From Curtobacterium flaccumfaciens (GTDB taxonomy: Bacteria; Actinomycetota; Actinomycetes; Actinomycetales; Microbacteriaceae), in NCBI RefSeq assembly GCF_004361695.1, contig NZ_SNVW01000004.1, positions 310,001 through 374,000 on the forward strand: 64,000 nt of DNA, written 5' to 3'. A model generated the notes under the pieces. The model was not told where the DNA came from and searched no databases. It worked only from the letters and a program-made list of their open reading frames with translations. This document shows positions 39,817 to 48,132 of the stretch, piece after piece. How positions within the stretch are numbered: position 1 is the stretch's first letter; every line of letters starts with the position of its first letter. A program made the translations under genes and the position numbers.

Positions 39817-41229
39817 ATGGCGGACGAGCACGGTTTCGCGACCGAACAGGTGCACGGCGGGTTCGAGCCCGACGCGGGCCACGGCGCGAGGGTCCCCGCG
39901 ATCCACATGTCGTCGGGCTTCCTGTTCGAGGACTTCGACCAGGCGCGCGACCGCTTCGCCGGCACCGACGACGGCTACACGTACACGCGCCTCGGCAACC
40001 CGACGAACGCCGACGTGGAACGCCGGGTGGCCCTGCTCGAGCGTGGTGTCGAGTCGATCCTGGTCGGCAGCGGCCAGGCGGCGGCGACGATCGCGTTCCT
40101 CGGTGTCCTGCAGGCCGGCGACCACGTGGTGAGTGCGCGGAGCATCTACGAGGGCACGCGCGGCCTGCTCGTGCAGAACCTCGGCCGGCTCGGCATCGAG
40201 GTCGACTTCGTCGCCGACCAGCGCGACCTCGACGAGTGGGCGCGCCTGGTCCGTCCGAACACGAAGGCGTTCTTCGCCGAGACGATCCCGAACCCGAAGA
40301 ACGACGTCCTCGACATCACCGGTGTGGCCGACACCGCGCACCGTGCGGGGGTCCCCCTCATCGTCGACAACACGCTGGCGACGCCGTACCTCGTCCGGCC
40401 GGTCGAGCACGGTGCCGACATGGTCGTGCACTCGGCGTCGAAGTTCCTCTCCGGGCACGGTGCGGGCCTCGGCGGCGTGGTCGTCGACGGCGGCACCTTC
40501 GACTGGTCCGCCTCCCCCGAGCGTTGGACCCACCTCACCAGCCCGGAGCGTTCCCTCGGCGGGCAGAGCTACGTCGAGCGCTACGGCAACCGGGCGTACA
40601 TCGTGTTCGCGCGCGACGTCGTCGCCTCGCGCATCGGCCCCACCCCGTCGCCGTTCAACGCCTTCCTGCTCCGCCAGGGCATCGAGACGCTCAGCCTGCG
40701 GGTGGAACGCCACAGCGCGAACGCGCTGGCCGTCGCGGAGTTCCTGGACCAGCAGCCGGACGTGACGAGCGTCGACCACGCGGGTCTCGCCTCCAGTCCG
40801 TACCACGACCTCGCCCAGCGCTACCTGCCGCGCGGTGCCGGGTCCGTCTTCGCGTTCACGCTGGCGGGCGGCGAAGCCGCCGCGCGCACCTTCATCGACA
40901 CGGTCCAGCTCTTCAGCCGGATGACCCACCTGGGCGACGTCCGGTCGCTCATCCTGCACCCCGCCACGACGACGCACGCCGGCCGCACCGCCCAGGAGCG
41001 CGCCGAACAGGGCATCGACGACGGCCTCATCCGGCTGTCGGTCGGCATCGAGGACGTCGCGGACCTCGTCCGCGACCTGGAGCGCGGGTTCGCCGCGGTG
41101 CGCGGTGCCGCCGGCGCCGGCGGTCGTGCAGACGGATCCGGCCTGGAGGCGCGGGTCGACCCCGCCACGGAACGCGCGTCCCTGACGCACGCCGTCCCGC
41201 AGGACCACGTCATCGCCGAGGAACTCTGA
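39817..41229 (+). CDS. Second MetY-like PLP sulfhydrylase with C-terminal extension
   Basis: The 470-residue protein belongs to the Cys/Met-metabolism PLP family. YTYTRLGNPTNADVE, VGSGQAAAT, IVDNTLATPYL and the PLP lysine Lys209 in HSASKFLSGHG are conserved, and the length of the core is that of O-acetylhomoserine sulfhydrylase. The last 35 residues, after VRGAAGAGGRADGSG, do not belong to the fold; they include GLEARVDPA, which is encoded by a copy of the family A arm. AGGAGG lies six bases before the ATG. The LLM monooxygenase gene follows after two bases, so the pair is likely to release sulfur or a leaving group from an organosulfur compound and fix it as homocysteine. This role is inferred from neighbours. 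Confidence 0.88.
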   Translation: MADEHGFATEQVHGGFEPDAGHGARVPAIHMSSGFLFEDFDQARDRFAGTDDGYTYTRLGNPTNADVERRVALLERGVESILVGSGQAAATIAFLGVLQAGDHVVSARSIYEGTRGLLVQNLGRLGIEVDFVADQRDLDEWARLVRPNTKAFFAETIPNPKNDVLDITGVADTAHRAGVPLIVDNTLATPYLVRPVEHGADMVVHSASKFLSGHGAGLGGVVVDGGTFDWSASPERWTHLTSPERSLGGQSYVERYGNRAYIVFARDVVASRIGPTPSPFNAFLLRQGIETLSLRVERHSANALAVAEFLDQQPDVTSVDHAGLASSPYHDLAQRYLPRGAGSVFAFTLAGGEAAARTFIDTVQLFSRMTHLGDVRSLILHPATTTHAGRTAQERAEQGIDDGLIRLSVGIEDVADLVRDLERGFAAVRGAAGAGGRADGSGLEARVDPATERASLTHAVPQDHVIAEEL

Positions 41230-41231
41230 CG

Positions 41232-42539
41232 ATGGCCGGACTGCAGCACTTCGGGTACTTCTTCTCGCGTGGGTTCGGCCCGCAGGCGTGGGGCCGTGCG
41301 GACTGGGACTGGGGGCACGACTGGACGAAGCCGGACCTGTACCAGCAGTCCGTCCGGGCACTCGAACAGGCCGGGATGGACCTGGTCATCGCCGAGGACG
41401 CGATCTCGCTCGGCAACCCGTCGACCCTCGACCTGCGGATCCGGCAGGCGTACGGCGGGCCGAAGCACGACCCGCTGCTCCTCGCCCCGTACCTGTTCGC
41501 GGCGACGTCGCACATCGGCATCGCGCCCACCGTGAACGCGGGCATCACGCCGCCGTACCTCGCGGCCCGGCAGTTCGCCACGCTGGCGCACCTGTCGGGG
41601 TCGCGCCTCGGCATCAACGTCGTGACCGACACCGGCAGCGCACGGCACGCCGGCCTCGAGCCGCTGCCGCACGACCAGGCCTACGACCGCGCCGAGGAGT
41701 GGATCACCCTGCTCCGTCGACTGTGGGGCTCGTGGGGGCCCGACGGGTTCGTCGGCTCGCGTGACGACTGGCACTTCGCGAACGGTGACGCGCTCGAGGC
41801 CTTCCACCACGAGGGCACGTACTTCACCGCGGACGGACCGCTCAACGCGCTGCCGATGGACGCCGATCCGATCGTCGTCTCCCCCGGCGGCTCGGGGCGG
41901 GGGCTCGGCTTCGCGGGGACGCACTCGGACGTGCAGCTCGCCCTCGCGCCGCTGTCCGCAGCCGCCGTGCGCGACTACCGCGCTCGCGTGGTCGACGCCG
42001 CCGCTGCGGCCGGGCGGACCGCAGCGGACCTCCGGATCCTGTTCGTCCTGAAGCCCGAGATCGTGTCGTCGCCGGCCGAGGCCGACCGGATCGTCGACGC
42101 GTCCCGGCACCCGTCCGACGACGACCTCCGCACCGCGGCGATCGCGTGGTCGAGCGACTCCGAGACCGACCTGCTCGCGCTCGACCTCGACGCGCCGATC
42201 CCGGCTGGCACGTTCGGCGACCACGTCTCGGCGGGCACGATCCGCGGGCTGGTCGGCGACACCCCGGACGCCCCGCTGCGCGCGCTCTTGGAGCGCAAGG
42301 CCCGCAAGGGGCGGGTGTCCTCCCGAGAGGGGTTCGTCGGGACCGCCGACGAGTTCGCGGACTTCATCGAGGAGCTCGGCACGGACGCCGACAACGACGG
42401 CATCATCTTCTCCGGCGACCTGCACCCCGCGCAGGTGTACCGGATGTTCGGGGACCTCGTGCCGGTGCTCCGGCGCCGTGGGCTCCTCCGTCGGGAGTAC
42501 GGCGCCGGAGGCATCCGGGCGAACCTGTTCGACTTCTAG
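41232..42539 (+). CDS. LLM-class flavin-dependent monooxygenase (NtaA/SnaA/DszA type)
   Basis: The 435-residue protein is a bacterial luciferase-like FMNH2 monooxygenase. The N-terminal region GMDLVIAEDAISLGNPSTLD, THLG-like SHIGIAPTVNAGITPPYLAA, LSGSRLGINVVTDTG and the later SPGGSGRGLGFAGTHSD are typical of the NtaA/SnaA/DszA/SoxA subgroup, which splits C-S or C-N bonds using FMNH2 from a separate reductase. The length fits that subgroup. It starts two bases after the MetY-like gene and is presumably in its operon. No flavin reductase is in the window. The substrate is unknown, but the neighbour suggests a sulfur compound. The 3' end lies in a tandem repeat shared with the permease end. Confidence 0.87.
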   Translation: MAGLQHFGYFFSRGFGPQAWGRADWDWGHDWTKPDLYQQSVRALEQAGMDLVIAEDAISLGNPSTLDLRIRQAYGGPKHDPLLLAPYLFAATSHIGIAPTVNAGITPPYLAARQFATLAHLSGSRLGINVVTDTGSARHAGLEPLPHDQAYDRAEEWITLLRRLWGSWGPDGFVGSRDDWHFANGDALEAFHHEGTYFTADGPLNALPMDADPIVVSPGGSGRGLGFAGTHSDVQLALAPLSAAAVRDYRARVVDAAAAAGRTAADLRILFVLKPEIVSSPAEADRIVDASRHPSDDDLRTAAIAWSSDSETDLLALDLDAPIPAGTFGDHVSAGTIRGLVGDTPDAPLRALLERKARKGRVSSREGFVGTADEFADFIEELGTDADNDGIIFSGDLHPAQVYRMFGDLVPVLRRRGLLRREYGAGGIRANLFDF

Positions 42540-42601
42540 TGGTGGACCGGTTCGACTCGTGGTGGACCGGTTCGACTCCTAGTGGTGGACCGGTTCGACC
42601 A
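42537..42601. repeat. Tandem repeat covering the ends of the LLM and permease genes
   Basis: GTGGTGGACCGGTTCGACTC occurs at 42539 and 42559, and the same sequence without its last two bases at 42582. Copies one and three are preceded by CTAG-like TAG codons, which are the stops of the LLM gene (plus) and the permease gene (minus). The permease C terminus (VVEPVHH-stop) is therefore copied beyond its stop. Confidence 0.92.
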
Positions 42602-44243
42602 CTCCTGATTCCTCCACGTCGCGGACGTCCTCGGCGGTGCGCAGGATCTCCTCGCGCGGGGACGCCGAGTTGATCGCCCAGTAGTAGATCACCAGCGAGA
42701 ACACCGCAACGACGACGATGTCGATCCACAGCGGGAACACCGGGTGCGTCAGCGGCCCGAAGTCACTGAGGAACACGATGAGGCCCATGCCGATCAGGTA
42801 GGGCAGCAGCCACTGGGCCGCCTTCCAGTCCCAGCGCGGCTGCACACTCGTCCGGCCGCGGAACACGTTGTTCAGGACGATCACGACGGCGCCGATGAGG
42901 ATCGCGACGCCGAGCTTCCAGTCGGTGTCCCACCCGGTCCAGAGGATGATGAGGTTCGCGACGATGAACGCGATCGGGGACAGGACGGTCGCGGCGGGCA
43001 TCCGGTACGGACGCTCGATCTCGGGGATGCGCTTCCGGAACGCGCCGAGTGCCAGCGGTGCCCCCGCGTACATGAGGACCGACGCGCTCGTGATGAGGCT
43101 CACCAGCCCCTGCCACGACGGGAACGGGGCGAAGCACGCGCAGCCGACGACGAACGCCGTGATGAGGCCGACCCACGGCACGCCCTGCTTGGTCGTCCAC
43201 TCGAACGCCTTCGGGAAGTAGCCGTTCCGGCTGAGCCCGTAGGAGATGCGCGACGTCGCCGTCACGTAGATCAGGCCGGTGCCCCCGGGCGAGATGATCG
43301 CGTCGATGAAGATGATCACCGCCAGCCAGGTGAGGCCGGCCGCCATCGCGATGTCCGCGAACGGTCCCGTGTACTTCGTGAAGTCGGCCGTCGCCCACGA
43401 GCCCTGGATCGCGTCGGAGCGCAGCACGCCGAGGAAGACGATCTGCAGCAGCAGGTAGATCACGAGGCCGATGACGACCGAGCCGATCACCGCACGCGGG
43501 ATGTCGCGCTTCGGGTTCTTCGCCTCGCCCGCGAGCTGGTCCGCCTGCTCGAACCCGAGGAAGGCGAAGATGATGCCCGACGTCGACACGGCCGCGAGGA
43601 TGCCCTTCGCGCCCTGCGGCATGAAGCCGTCGGCGGCGGTGAAGTTCGAGCCGTGGAAGCCGCTGAACGCCAGCACGATGATGACCAGCAGGGGGATGGC
43701 GACCTTCCACCACGTCGCCGCCGAGTTCGTGTTCGCGAGGACCTTGACGCTCAGCAGGTTGATCACCGTGACCACCGCCATGAGCAGCACGGCGACCGCG
43801 ATGCCGGCGCCGGTGAGGAGCTGCTGCGTCTCGCCGTCGACCGTCGTGGTGTGCAGCCACGGGTGCGCGAACTGCCAGTGCTGCGCGTACTTGATCATCG
43901 CCTCGACCTCGATCGGGGCGACCGTGACCGACTGCAGCCACGAGAACCAGCCGAACGAGGCCCCGGCGATCCCGCCGAAGGCGATGTGGGGGAACCGCGC
44001 CGTGCCGCCCGCGATCGGGAACATGCCGCCGAGCTCGGCGTGCACGAGTGCGAGGACGAGGATCGCCACGCCACCGATGAGCCACGAGATGATCGCGGCG
44101 GGTCCGGCGGTCTTCAGGGCCTCCTGCGACCCGAAGAGCCAGCCGGAGCCGATGATCGACCCCGTCGAGGCCCAGATGAGCCCGATGAAGCCGACGTTGC
44201 GCTTGAGGCCGGAGTCCGGCAGCGCCTGTGTCGTTGTAGCCAC
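42579..44243 (-). CDS. Amino acid permease of the APC superfamily
   Basis: The 554-residue protein has twelve or more helices with the APC signatures IGLIWASTGSIIGSGWLFGS in helix 1, including the unwound GSG segment that binds the amino group, and FAFLGFEQADQLAGEAKNPK in helix 6. It should import an amino acid or a related amine with protons. The C-terminal 30 residues are hydrophilic and acidic. The GTG start has AGGAG five bases upstream. The 127-base upstream gap contains an AT-rich inverted repeat, possibly an operator. Its position next to the MetY-like and LLM genes suggests, without proof, a sulfur-containing or amine substrate. Confidence 0.9.
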   Translation of the reverse strand: MATTTQALPDSGLKRNVGFIGLIWASTGSIIGSGWLFGSQEALKTAGPAAIISWLIGGVAILVLALVHAELGGMFPIAGGTARFPHIAFGGIAGASFGWFSWLQSVTVAPIEVEAMIKYAQHWQFAHPWLHTTTVDGETQQLLTGAGIAVAVLLMAVVTVINLLSVKVLANTNSAATWWKVAIPLLVIIVLAFSGFHGSNFTAADGFMPQGAKGILAAVSTSGIIFAFLGFEQADQLAGEAKNPKRDIPRAVIGSVVIGLVIYLLLQIVFLGVLRSDAIQGSWATADFTKYTGPFADIAMAAGLTWLAVIIFIDAIISPGGTGLIYVTATSRISYGLSRNGYFPKAFEWTTKQGVPWVGLITAFVVGCACFAPFPSWQGLVSLITSASVLMYAGAPLALGAFRKRIPEIERPYRMPAATVLSPIAFIVANLIILWTGWDTDWKLGVAILIGAVVIVLNNVFRGRTSVQPRWDWKAAQWLLPYLIGMGLIVFLSDFGPLTHPVFPLWIDIVVVAVFSLVIYYWAINSASPREEILRTAEDVRDVEESGVVEPVHH

Positions 44244-44325
44244 TGTTGCTCCTGTCGAGTGAGCGCGGCCCCGCGAACAGGAACCGCGCTCATCGACTCT
44301 GGCACCGTGTCAGCCGATTGGCCGG

Positions 44326-44349
44326 ATTGTTTAACACGATGGAAACAAT
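44326..44349. promoter_or_regulatory. AT-rich inverted repeat upstream of the permease, putative operator
   Basis: ATTGTTT and AAACAAT are separated by ten bases, about 83 bases before the permease start. Nearly all other intergenic DNA here is much richer in G and C. The spacing, two half-sites one helical turn and a half apart, is typical of dimeric regulators. Confidence 0.45.
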
Positions 44350-44370
44350 GGTGCTGTACAAGCACTCAGC

Positions 44371-45162
44371 CTACTTCTTGGAGGACTTGCCCTTCTTGGC
44401 GTCCTGCTTCTTGGACGCCTTCTTCTTGGCGTCCTTCTTCTTCGCGTCCTTCTTGGCGTCCTTCTTCTTGGACTCCTTCTTCTCGGACTCCTTCTTCTTG
44501 GACGACGACTTCTGCTTGCGCGGCTGCTCCGTGTCGTCCGCGTCGGCGTCATCAGGCAGCGACAGCCCGTCGACGGGTTCGACCACGACCGCACTGCCGG
44601 TGTCCTCGAGCACGTCGACCGGCTGCTCCTCGACCACCGGAGCGAGGGCGTCGTCCACTCGCTCGACGACGAGCTCCGCCCCGTCCTCAGCCAGTCGGAG
44701 CAGCGCCTGGGCCGCGCGGAGCCGGGTCGTGGACCTCCGGGCGAGCACATCGGCACGCGCACCCTCGAGGAACGCTCGGAGCGCCCGCTCGACGACGGAA
44801 CGACCACGGGGCGCGGAGCGGTCGAGCCGGTCCAGCTCGCCGGCGATCCCGGACACGTCGTCCTCGACGTGCTCGTGGCGGACGGACTCGATCAGCGCCG
44901 CGACCGCTGCACCGGCACGCTCGACCGCAGCGCTCCGCTGGTCGAGCACGACGAGCATCTCGAACGTCGACCCGTACGAGAGCGTCTCGAGGCGGACCGG
45001 TTCGGCACCGCGCCCACGGACGACCAACCGGGCGTCGGGCGTCGGCAGCCAGGCGATCACCGCGGCGACCGTGGCGACGGACCCCACGATCCGCTCGTAC
45101 TCAGCGAGCCCCACTCGCTCCTGCTCGCGCAGACGGACACGGATCGCGATCTCCTGCACCAC
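44371..45162 (-). CDS. Hypothetical protein with a lysine-rich C-terminal tail
   Basis: I do not recognise the 215-residue N-terminal part. It is mixed alpha/beta with Arg/Glu-rich helices (ERALRAFLEGARADVLARRS) and an acidic stretch of Asp/Glu near 190-210. The last 48 residues are almost only Lys, Ser, Glu, Asp and Ala, with KKDAKK units repeated about five times, like the tails of histone H1-like or HU-type nucleoid proteins and of some RNA-binding proteins. The frame is open to 45240, but the codons there (AGG, AGA, ACT) are atypical, and GAGAGG lies seven bases before the GTG at 45162. It is the gene directly downstream of ssrA. Confidence 0.7.
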   Translation of the reverse strand: MVQEIAIRVRLREQERVGLAEYERIVGSVATVAAVIAWLPTPDARLVVRGRGAEPVRLETLSYGSTFEMLVVLDQRSAAVERAGAAVAALIESVRHEHVEDDVSGIAGELDRLDRSAPRGRSVVERALRAFLEGARADVLARRSTTRLRAAQALLRLAEDGAELVVERVDDALAPVVEEQPVDVLEDTGSAVVVEPVDGLSLPDDADADDTEQPRKQKSSSKKKESEKKESKKKDAKKDAKKKDAKKKASKKQDAKKGKSSKK

Positions 45163-45246
45163 GTGCGGACCTCTCGTTTCGCCGATCGGCGCGAGCGAGT
45201 TCCCGCGCCTGACCCGGAGCGTAGTCCCCCGACGTGACACGACGAC

Positions 45247-45287
45247 GAACGCCCCGCCTTCGTCCGGAGGACGATGACGGGGCGTTC
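45247..45287 (-). terminator. Terminator of ssrA
   Basis: Arms GAACGCCCCG (45247-45256) and CGGGGCGTTC (45278-45287) enclose a second short stem CGTCC/GGACG. It begins 29 bases after the mature 3' CCA of tmRNA on the minus strand. Confidence 0.85.
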
Positions 45288-45316
45288 AGTGTGACAGCGG
45301 CTCGACGACCGGCGAA

Positions 45317-45694
45317 TGGTGGAGATGGGGGGAATCGAACCCCCGTCCATCGCTGCAATTCGACGTCTTCTACGGGCGTATCCGGATAGTTCGTTCTGCT
45401 CGGCCCCGTCCTTTGCTACCGGCTTCTAGGACGACGGGCCCAGTCTCAGTGCAAGTCCCGCACGGCCCTGAGGCGCAACCGTGCAGCAAGTCCTCTGGAT
45501 GACGCCGGAACTCAGGTTAGAAGACGATCACCTGGCCGACGGACTTCATGTGCTGGGCTGCTTACGCAGCGAGAGCGAAGTCAGTGCGCTTGGAATTGGC
45601 ACTTGTTGTTTTCCACGGATCGTTGACGAGATGACCGTGGGTCCTCGGCCCGCTTCCCGTCGGCACACAGGCAATGTCGAAACCGATCATCCCC
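45317..45694 (-). ncRNA. ssrA: Transfer-messenger RNA (tmRNA)
   Basis: The 378-base RNA starts GGGGATGATCGGTTTCGAC and ends CATCTCCACCA; the ends pair as an alanine acceptor stem with the G3-U wobble that alanyl-tRNA synthetase recognises. The T-arm GGTTCGATTCC is intact. The tag reading frame at 45600-45562 encodes ANSKRTDFALAA followed by TAA, ending in the proteolysis signal ALAA. It rescues stalled ribosomes together with SmpB, which is encoded 104 bases upstream on the same strand. The CCA is encoded, and a terminator follows. The tag is close to those of other Microbacteriaceae, as far as I recall. Confidence 0.97.
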
Positions 45695-45797
45695 ATGCGG
45701 GCCGGACGTGCGAGCCGCTGTCACACTGTTGAGTTTCCAATACGCCCCCGGAGGAGCAGTCCCTCAGTCTAGTCGACCAAGGCGGGACACGCCAGGC

Positions 45798-46274
45798 TCA
45801 CTCGCCGACGCGGTTCCGCGTGCGCATCGCCCGTTCGGCCTCGCGCTTGTCGGTCTTCTCCCGCAGGGCCTGGCGCTTGTCGAACTCGCGCTTGCCCTTC
45901 GCGATCGCGATCTCGACCTTGGCCCGACCGTCGTGGAAGTAGATCTGCAGCGGCACGAGCGTGTACCCGCCCTGCGCCGTCTTGTGCGAGATCTTCACGA
46001 TCTGCTGCTTGTGGAGGAGCAGCTTCCGCTTCCGCCGCGGTGCGTGGTTGTTCCACGTCCCCTCGGTGTACTCGGGGATGTGCACCGCGTCGAGCCAGGC
46101 TTCGCCACCGTCGATGAAGGCGTACCCGTCGACGAGGGACGCTCGCCCCTCGCGGAGCGACTTCACCTCGGTGCCGGACAGGACCATGCCGGCCTCGTAC
46201 GTGTCCTCGATCAGGTAGTCGTGACGCGCACGACGGTTCGTCGCCACGATCTTCTCGCCGCGTTCCTTCGCCAT
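45798..46274 (-). CDS. smpB: SsrA-binding protein SmpB
   Basis: The 158-residue protein binds the tRNA-like part of tmRNA and brings it to stalled ribosomes. Family signatures include [39 protein letters not shown] and the C-terminal basic helix [15 protein letters not shown] that enters the mRNA channel. The length matches the family. A GAGAGGAG ribosome site lies before the ATG. It is followed on the same strand by ssrA, its functional partner, and preceded by ftsX with a terminator hairpin between them, so it probably has its own promoter. Confidence 0.96.
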   Translation of the reverse strand: MAKERGEKIVATNRRARHDYLIEDTYEAGMVLSGTEVKSLREGRASLVDGYAFIDGGEAWLDAVHIPEYTEGTWNNHAPRRKRKLLLHKQQIVKISHKTAQGGYTLVPLQIYFHDGRAKVEIAIAKGKREFDKRQALREKTDKREAERAMRTRNRVGE

Positions 46275-46344
46275 GCGTGTCTCCTCTCGCTGCCCGGTGC
46301 TGGTCGACCGGCGGTGTTGCCAGCCCTACAGACTACTCAACCGA

Positions 46345-46381
46345 CGAGGGGCGGCGCACCTTCCCGGCGCGCCGCCCCTCG
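46345..46381 (-). terminator. Terminator hairpin after ftsX
   Basis: Arms CGAGGGGCGGCGC (46345-46357) and GCGCCGCCCCTCG (46369-46381) are perfectly complementary around an 11-base loop. The hairpin separates ftsX from smpB on the minus strand. Confidence 0.85.
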
Positions 46382-46411
46382 TGCACGAGTGCGTACCGGA
46401 CACCGTCCGGG

Positions 46412-47326
46412 TCAGACCTTGAGGTAGCGACGGATCGCGATGAGCGCCGAGAGCGCCGCGAGGACGACCCCGATGACGATCACCGCCGGCACCACGATGG
46501 CAGCGTCACCCATGCCGATGAACGCCGTCCCGGAGAACCGCTGCGACAGGTAGTTCCGGACGAAGAACCAGACCACCGCCACGATCGCGCCACCCGCGAG
46601 GACCGCCCCGATGGCCGCGGCGATCACCCCCTCGAGCACGAACGGTGTCTGGATGAACCGGTTCGACGCCCCGACGAGTCGCATGATGCCGAGCTCTCGC
46701 CGTCGACTGAAGGCGGACAACCTGATGGTCGTGGCGATGAGGAGCACCGCCGCGATGAGCATCAGCGAGGCGATGCCGATCGCCGTGTACGACGACGCGT
46801 TGAGCAGGTTGAAGATCGGTTGCAGGTAGCCGCGTTGGTCCACCACGCTCTGCACGCCGGCGACCTTCGACAGGCTCTCCACCAGGACGTCGGCCTGCGA
46901 CGGGTTCTTCAGGTTGACCCAGAAGGTCTCGTTCAGGTACTCGGGCTTCACGAACTCGGTCGCGGGCGAGTCCTTGAACTGCTGCTTGAAGCGGTCGTAC
47001 GCCTGGTCCTGGTCCTCGTAGTACGTCTTCTCGATGTACGGCTTGAGGGTCGACGAGTCGAGCTGCTGCTGCACCTGCTGGCGCTGGTCGTCCGTCGCCT
47101 TCGCGCCGGTGCAGTTGCCCGTGGTGTCGGTGTCAGTGCAGAGGTAGACGGCGACCTGCGCCCGGTCGTACCAGTACCCCTTCATCTGGTTGATCTGCAT
47201 CTGGAGCAGGATCGCGGTGCCCACGAAGGTGAGCGAGATGAAGGTCACGAGGACGACGGACACGACCATCGACGCGTTGCGGCGCAGGCCCGAGCCGACC
47301 TCGGACATGACGAGCCCGAGCCTCAT
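46412..47326 (-). CDS. ftsX: Cell division protein FtsX (ABC permease)
   Basis: The 304-residue membrane protein has the FtsX topology: one N-terminal helix (about 21-43), an extracellular domain of about 130 residues containing the Cys pair in [14 protein letters not shown] and the motif [20 protein letters not shown], then three helices. With FtsE it transmits a signal across the membrane to control peptidoglycan hydrolases at the division site, usually a secreted NlpC/P60 protein in actinobacteria. The [14 protein letters not shown] segment is the coupling region facing FtsE. It overlaps ftsE by four bases (ATGA). The hydrolase partner is not encoded in the window. Confidence 0.96.
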   Translation of the reverse strand: MRLGLVMSEVGSGLRRNASMVVSVVLVTFISLTFVGTAILLQMQINQMKGYWYDRAQVAVYLCTDTDTTGNCTGAKATDDQRQQVQQQLDSSTLKPYIEKTYYEDQDQAYDRFKQQFKDSPATEFVKPEYLNETFWVNLKNPSQADVLVESLSKVAGVQSVVDQRGYLQPIFNLLNASSYTAIGIASLMLIAAVLLIATTIRLSAFSRRRELGIMRLVGASNRFIQTPFVLEGVIAAAIGAVLAGGAIVAVVWFFVRNYLSQRFSGTAFIGMGDAAIVVPAVIVIGVVLAALSALIAIRRYLKV

Positions 47327-48081
47327 CGGATGATCCCCGGGATGGTCTGGATGCCGGTGGTGTTCGAGACGCCCGAGCCGCGCTGGATCGGGACCGCCTG
47401 GGTCTGGTAGCCGCCGGACTGCTCGTCGCGGAGGATCGTGCCGTTCGACAGCTCGATGACGCGACGCTGCATCTGGTTCACGATGCTGGCGTCGTGGGTC
47501 GCCATGAGCACGGTGGTGCCTCCCTGGTTGATGCGTTCGAGGAGCGCCATGATGCCAGCCGAGGTCGTCGGGTCGAGGTTGCCTGTGGGCTCGTCGGCGA
47601 GGAGGATCGCCGGCTTGTTCACGACCGCACGGGCGATCGCGACACGCTGCTGCTCACCACCGGAGAGCTCGTGCGGCATGCGGGTCGCCTTGCCGGCGAG
47701 GCCCACGAGCTTCAGCACGTCGGTGACGGCCTCGCTGATGAAGCCCTTGCTCTTGCCGATCACCTGCAGCGAGAACGCGACGTTGTCGAAGACGTTCTTG
47801 TTCGGCAGGAGCCGGAAGTCCTGGAAGACCACGCCGAGGTTCCGGCGGAAGTACGGGACCTTGCGCGAGGACAGGGAACCGAGGCGCTGTCCGAGCACGT
47901 GGATCTGCCCGCGCGACGGCTTCTCCTCCTTCAGCACGAGGCGGAGGAAGCTGGACTTGCCGGACCCGGATGCACCCACGAGGAAGACGAACTCCCCCTT
48001 GAGGATCTCGAGGGAGATGGCGTCGAGGGCGGGACTCGGGTTGCCCGAGTACACCTTGGTGACCTGGTCGAATTTGATCAT
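47323..48081 (-). CDS. ftsE: Cell division ATP-binding protein FtsE
   Basis: The 252-residue ABC ATPase has Walker A GASGSGKS (36-43), signature LSGGEQQR, Walker B ILLADEP and the H-loop ATHD. It forms the FtsEX complex with the downstream gene product. The C-terminal 30 residues beyond the usual family end are Gln/Gly-rich ([15 protein letters not shown]), a tail common in Microbacteriaceae and other actinobacteria. prfB lies 51 bases upstream on the same strand; TACCCT nine bases before the ATG may provide an internal leaderless promoter. Confidence 0.96.
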   Translation of the reverse strand: MIKFDQVTKVYSGNPSPALDAISLEILKGEFVFLVGASGSGKSSFLRLVLKEEKPSRGQIHVLGQRLGSLSSRKVPYFRRNLGVVFQDFRLLPNKNVFDNVAFSLQVIGKSKGFISEAVTDVLKLVGLAGKATRMPHELSGGEQQRVAIARAVVNKPAILLADEPTGNLDPTTSAGIMALLERINQGGTTVLMATHDASIVNQMQRRVIELSNGTILRDEQSGGYQTQAVPIQRGSGVSNTTGIQTIPGIIR

Positions 48082-48132
48082 GACCGGATCAGGGTAGGTC
48101 GCCCGCCCTCGAAGTCAACCGAGGCGCGCGGC

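Noticed and set aside
45163..45240. Extended start (45240) of the Lys-tailed protein
   Set aside because: The extra codons AGG, AGA and ACT are atypical, and a good ribosome site (GAGAGG) serves the GTG at 45162.
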